From NCBI RefSeq assembly GCF_024171695.1, contig NZ_JAMTCF010000015.1:62001-126000 (forward strand): a stretch of 64,000 bases of DNA. Direction: 5' to 3'. Shown here piece after piece: positions 61,171-64,000 of the stretch. The position numbers and the translations under genes are program-made. Numbering within the stretch: position 1 is the stretch's first letter; each line of letters starts with the position of its first letter. The notes below the pieces were generated by a model. The model was not told the DNA's origin. It saw only the letters and a program-made list of their open reading frames with translations, and did no database searches. The stretch is from Actinosynnema pretiosum. Its GTDB lineage: Bacteria; Actinomycetota; Actinomycetes; Mycobacteriales; Pseudonocardiaceae.

Positions 61171-62204
61171 CGCGCCAGCTTCAGGTCGCCGCGCATGACG
61201 GCGCGGATGTGGTCGCTGGCCAGCAGGTCGTGCGGGTAGCCCAGCTCGATCCGGCTCACCCCGTCCAGGCGGGCCAGGTGCTCCGCCGCCAGCTCCACCT
61301 CCAGCGCGCCCAGGTTGTCCGCCAGCTGCGCCGGGGTCCGCGCGCCCAGCACCGGGGCGACCACGGCGGGGTTGGCCAACGTCCAGGCCAGCGCCACCTG
61401 CGCCGGGGTGCGCCCGAGCTCCCCCGCCACCCGCTTCACCTCCTCGGCGATCGCCAGGTTCCGCTCGGTCACCAGGCCCAGCGCGGTGTTGAAGCCCTCC
61501 CGCGCGCTGTCCGCCGCGCCGCCCCTCCCGTACTTGCCGGTCAGCAGCCCGCCCGCCAGCGGCGAGTACGGGGTCACGCCCAGGCCCATCGCCCGCGCCA
61601 TCGGGATCAGGTCGCGCTCGGCCGCCCGGTTGGCCAGGTTGTACTCGACCTGCAGCGCCACCAGCGGCGACCAGCCGCGCAGGTCGGCGATCGCCTGCAT
61701 CCGGGACACCTCCCACGCGGGCGCGTTCGAGATCGCCGCGTGCAGCACCTTCCCCTGGCGCACCAGGTCGTCCAGCGCGCGCAGGACCTCCTCCACCGGT
61801 GTGGTGAGGTCCCACACGTGCAGGTGCAGCAGGTCCACGTGGTCGGTGCCCAGCCGGGTCAGGCTGCTCTCCAGCGACGAGACCAGGCTCTTGCGGTGGC
61901 TGCCCGCCGAGTTCGGGTCACCCGGCCTGCGCAGCGTCGTGTACTTCGTCGACAGCACGAGGCTCTCCCGCGTGCTCCGGGTGAACTCGCCCAGCCAGCG
62001 CTCGGACGTGCCGTCGGTGTAGGTGTTCGCGGTGTCGACGAAGTTGCCGCCGCGCTCGACGTAGGCGTCGAACAGCTGCCGCGCCTCCGCCTTCTCCGCC
62101 CCCCAGCCGTGCTCGGTGCCGAACGTGGCCGTGCCCAGCGCGAGCGGGGAGACCCGCAGGCCGGAGCGGCCCAGCAGGCGGTAGGTGTCCAGGGTCAGTG
62201 GCAT
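61167..62204 (-). CDS. Aldo/keto reductase
   Basis: 345 residues from ATG 62204. The (beta/alpha)8 AKR shows GTATFGTEHGWG, catalytic Asp and Tyr in NFVDTANTYTDG, Lys in LSTKYT, His in LLHLHVWD, and GVTPYSPLAGGLLTGKYG with the NADPH-binding C-terminal GARTPAQLADNL. This is the usual tetrad of active NADPH-dependent carbonyl reductases. It forms a two-gene operon with the atypical SDR and is divergent from an XRE-family regulator, 119 bp away. Confidence 0.92.
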   Translation of the reverse strand: MPLTLDTYRLLGRSGLRVSPLALGTATFGTEHGWGAEKAEARQLFDAYVERGGNFVDTANTYTDGTSERWLGEFTRSTRESLVLSTKYTTLRRPGDPNSAGSHRKSLVSSLESSLTRLGTDHVDLLHLHVWDLTTPVEEVLRALDDLVRQGKVLHAAISNAPAWEVSRMQAIADLRGWSPLVALQVEYNLANRAAERDLIPMARAMGLGVTPYSPLAGGLLTGKYGRGGAADSAREGFNTALGLVTERNLAIAEEVKRVAGELGRTPAQVALAWTLANPAVVAPVLGARTPAQLADNLGALEVELAAEHLARLDGVSRIELGYPHDLLASDHIRAVMRGDLKLAR

Positions 62205-62323
62205 GTGACGTCTCCGGTGGTCGTGTTCCTCGTGCCGGGACGAGTCTGCTCACGGCGGTCCGGCGCGGTAAGGGAGAGCGCTTCCTGGGAACAGCCTTCC
62301 CACCCTCCGCCGTTGAGGCGATC

Positions 62324-63157
62324 ATGACGACCCCCGCTGTGGACCGGAACCGCGAGCTGGCCGCCTTCCTGCGCAACCGCAGGGAGCGCCTGGACCCCGG
62401 CGACCTCGGGCTGCCCGCGCGCGAGCGGGCCCGGCGCACCCCAGGGCTGCGCAGGGAGGAGGTCGCCGAGCTGGCCGGGGTGAGCGTGGACTACGTGGTG
62501 CGGCTGGAGCAGGCGCGCGGGCTGCGGCCCTCGGTGGAGGTGGTGGAGGCGCTGGCCCGCGCGCTGCGGCTCGCCCCCGACGAGCGCACCTACCTGTTCG
62601 ACCTGGCGCGGCGGCGGCCCCCCGAGCGCGGCGGGCTGACCACCGAGGCGGTCGCGCCGCTGGCCGGGCTGGTGGCCGACCTGTCGCCGCTGCCCGCGAT
62701 GCTGCTCAACCACCGGTTCGACATCCTGGCCTGGAACCCGGAGCTGGCCGCGCTGCTGGTGGACGTCGACACCCTGCCGCCCTCCCGGCGCAACTCCATG
62801 TGGCTGTGCCTGATGCACCCCGAGGTGCGCGAGTTCTACGTCGACCGGGAGCGGGTGGTGCGGGAGGGCGTGGCGCACATGCGGGCGGCCTGGGCCGCGC
62901 ACCCGGACGACGTGGCGCTGAGCGGGCTCATCGCCGAGTTCACCGCGCGGAACCCGGAGTTCGCCAGGGTGTGGGCGGAGCGGGACGTGCTGGCGACCGG
63001 CCGGGGCAGCAAGGCGTTGCGGCACCCGGAGCTGGGGGTGCTGTCGGTGCAGTACGAGACGCTGAAGCCCGTGCAGGACCCCGATCAGCTGCTGGTGATC
63101 ATGCGTGCCGCCGACCCCGCCAGCCAGGCGGCGTTCGACCGGTTGCGGGCGCGGTGA
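62324..63157 (+). CDS. XRE-family regulator with MmyB-like ligand domain
   Basis: 277 residues from ATG 62324 with GAGG at 62315-62318. The N-terminal helix-turn-helix (RRTPGLRREEVAELAGVSVD, then YVVRLEQARGLRPSVEVVEA) is followed by the PAS-like MmyB domain (AMLLNHRFDILAWNPELAALL, MHPEVREFYVDRERVV, PELGVLSVQYETL). This layout is widespread in Streptomyces-type genomes, where the gene usually sits divergent to a reductase it controls, as here with the aldo/keto reductase. Confidence 0.92.
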   Translation: MTTPAVDRNRELAAFLRNRRERLDPGDLGLPARERARRTPGLRREEVAELAGVSVDYVVRLEQARGLRPSVEVVEALARALRLAPDERTYLFDLARRRPPERGGLTTEAVAPLAGLVADLSPLPAMLLNHRFDILAWNPELAALLVDVDTLPPSRRNSMWLCLMHPEVREFYVDRERVVREGVAHMRAAWAAHPDDVALSGLIAEFTARNPEFARVWAERDVLATGRGSKALRHPELGVLSVQYETLKPVQDPDQLLVIMRAADPASQAAFDRLRAR

Positions 63158-63212
63158 CCCCGTCCCCGCGACGGGTCCGGCCTCACGCGCCCGCCCTTCA
63201 CGCGCCTATCTT

Positions 63213-64000
63213 TCACGCGTCGGCCACCCACCCGTCGGCCACCGGCAGCGAGATCACCATCGTCAGCCCGCCGCCCGGCGTGTCCTCGGCGTTGATCGTG
63301 CCACCCATCGCGTCCACGAAACCCTTGGCCACGCTGAGACCCAGCCCCACGCCGGGCGTGCTGTCCCGGTCCCCGAGCCGCTGGAACGGGGTGAACACCG
63401 CCCGCGCGGACTTCTCCGGCACGCCGCTGCCGTGGTCCACCACGCGCAGCTCCACCCGGTCGTCGTGCGCGCTGGCCCGCACCACCACCTCCGGCTCGTG
63501 CTCGGTGATCACCCCGTCGCCGTCCACGTCCACCACCCGCCGGGGCGAGAGCCTGCCGTGCCGCAGCGCGTTGTCCACCACGTTGGCCACCACCCGCTCC
63601 AGCAGGCCGCTGTCCGCCAGCACCGGTGGCAGGTCCTCCGGCACGTCCGCGGACACCGCCGCGCGGTCGTCCAGCCCGGACAGCGCCCGCGCGACCACCT
63701 CGTCGTAGGTCACCGGCCGCAGCAGCGGCGCGACCGCCCCGGTGGCCAGGCGGGAGGAGTCGAGCAGGTTGTCGATCAGCCCGGCCAACCGGTCCGCCGA
63801 CACCTCCACGGCCTCCAGCAGCTCGCCGGTGTCCTCTTCGGACAGTGCGAGCGCCGGGTCGCGCAGGCTGCCGATCGCGGCCTTGATGGAGGTCAGCGGG
63901 GTGCGCAGGTCGTGGCCCACGGCGGACAGGATCGCGGTGCGCAGCTCGGTGGTCGCCGCCCGCCGCTGCGCGTCCGCCGTCTCGACCGCCATCCGCTGCT
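63213..64000 (-). CDS. kdpD: KdpD-like sensor histidine kinase, 5'-truncated by the window
   Basis: About 262 C-terminal residues; the frame runs off the right edge. HisKA motif SAVGHDLRTPLTSIKAAIG, N-box VVANVVDNALRHG, G1 LRVVDHGSGVPE, F-box FTPFQRLGD and G2 GVGLGLSVAKGFVDAMGG are all present. The wording GHDLRTPLTSIKAA with the long N/G1 insertion (DVDGDGVITEHEPEV) resembles the KdpD C-terminus of actinobacteria, which controls the Kdp potassium pump. The diagnostic N-terminal domain is not visible, so the gene name is tentative. Confidence 0.75.
   Translation of the reverse strand, partial: QRMAVETADAQRRAATTELRTAILSAVGHDLRTPLTSIKAAIGSLRDPALALSEEDTGELLEAVEVSADRLAGLIDNLLDSSRLATGAVAPLLRPVTYDEVVARALSGLDDRAAVSADVPEDLPPVLADSGLLERVVANVVDNALRHGRLSPRRVVDVDGDGVITEHEPEVVVRASAHDDRVELRVVDHGSGVPEKSARAVFTPFQRLGDRDSTPGVGLGLSVAKGFVDAMGGTINAEDTPGGGLTMVISLPVADGWVADA

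Noticed and set aside
63158-63212. TTCACGCG-type short repeats after the XRE gene
   Set aside because: Only a few short imperfect copies in 55 bp; not enough to call an array, an attachment site or a terminator.

Overview
The window is very GC-rich (third codon positions almost always G or C, many GTG and some TTG starts, very little non-coding DNA). It carries a modular type I polyketide synthase, an AfsR-type regulator and secreted cellulose- and xylan-degrading enzymes with CBM2 modules. This points to a filamentous actinomycete. A Pseudonocardiales genus such as Actinosynnema or Saccharothrix fits best by gene style, but that is an inference. No rRNA, tRNA, CRISPR array or insertion sequence was seen.

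Left part (1-20722): part of a polyketide gene cluster. Two giant genes hold four extension modules: AT-DH-ER-KR-ACP (5' end outside the window) and KS-AT-DH-KR-ACP on the first protein; KS-AT-DH-KR-ACP and KS-AT-(dead KR)-ACP on the second. Docking segments join the two proteins. The second ends in another docking segment with no thioesterase, so the chain must pass to a protein encoded elsewhere. A GT1 glycosyltransferase follows. The linkers carry striking tandem repeats (15-bp and 51-bp periods), and one KS has a glycine-rich insertion.

Middle part (20967-43474): mixed housekeeping and accessory genes. These include two SDR/MDR oxidoreductases, an HxlR regulator, and a TetR repressor facing a self-sufficient CYP102-type P450-reductase fusion across a strong inverted repeat. 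Next come a group 2 sigma factor, a methyltransferase, a decayed nhaA antiporter gene, and a TetR/DHFR-like pair around a 29-bp tandem operator. Then follow an MFS exporter, small proteins, a secreted DUF4832 protein, an AfsR-like regulator, an SdrD-B-like secreted protein, an AlkZ-like glycosylase and a Tat-exported intradiol dioxygenase.

Plant-polysaccharide island (43767-58546): a beta-helix glucanase-like protein, a GH10-GH43 xylan operon, a GH6 and a GH5 cellulase. Three CebR-type boxes (core GGAGCGCTCC) lie in front of these genes. An eglin-like protease inhibitor and a NarL-type two-component system follow. Then comes an overlapping operon DUF4956 - VTC polyphosphate polymerase - secreted CotH kinase fused to CBM2, preceded by CGAAAcTTTCG-type boxes. 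This CotH-CBM2 operon beside the cellulase genes is the most unusual system here.

Right end (58769-64000): VanZ-like and GT87 membrane proteins, an aldo/keto reductase-atypical SDR pair with a divergent XRE regulator, and the 3' part of a KdpD-like sensor kinase. Most convergent gene pairs are separated by long, near-perfect GC hairpins that probably act as bidirectional terminators.
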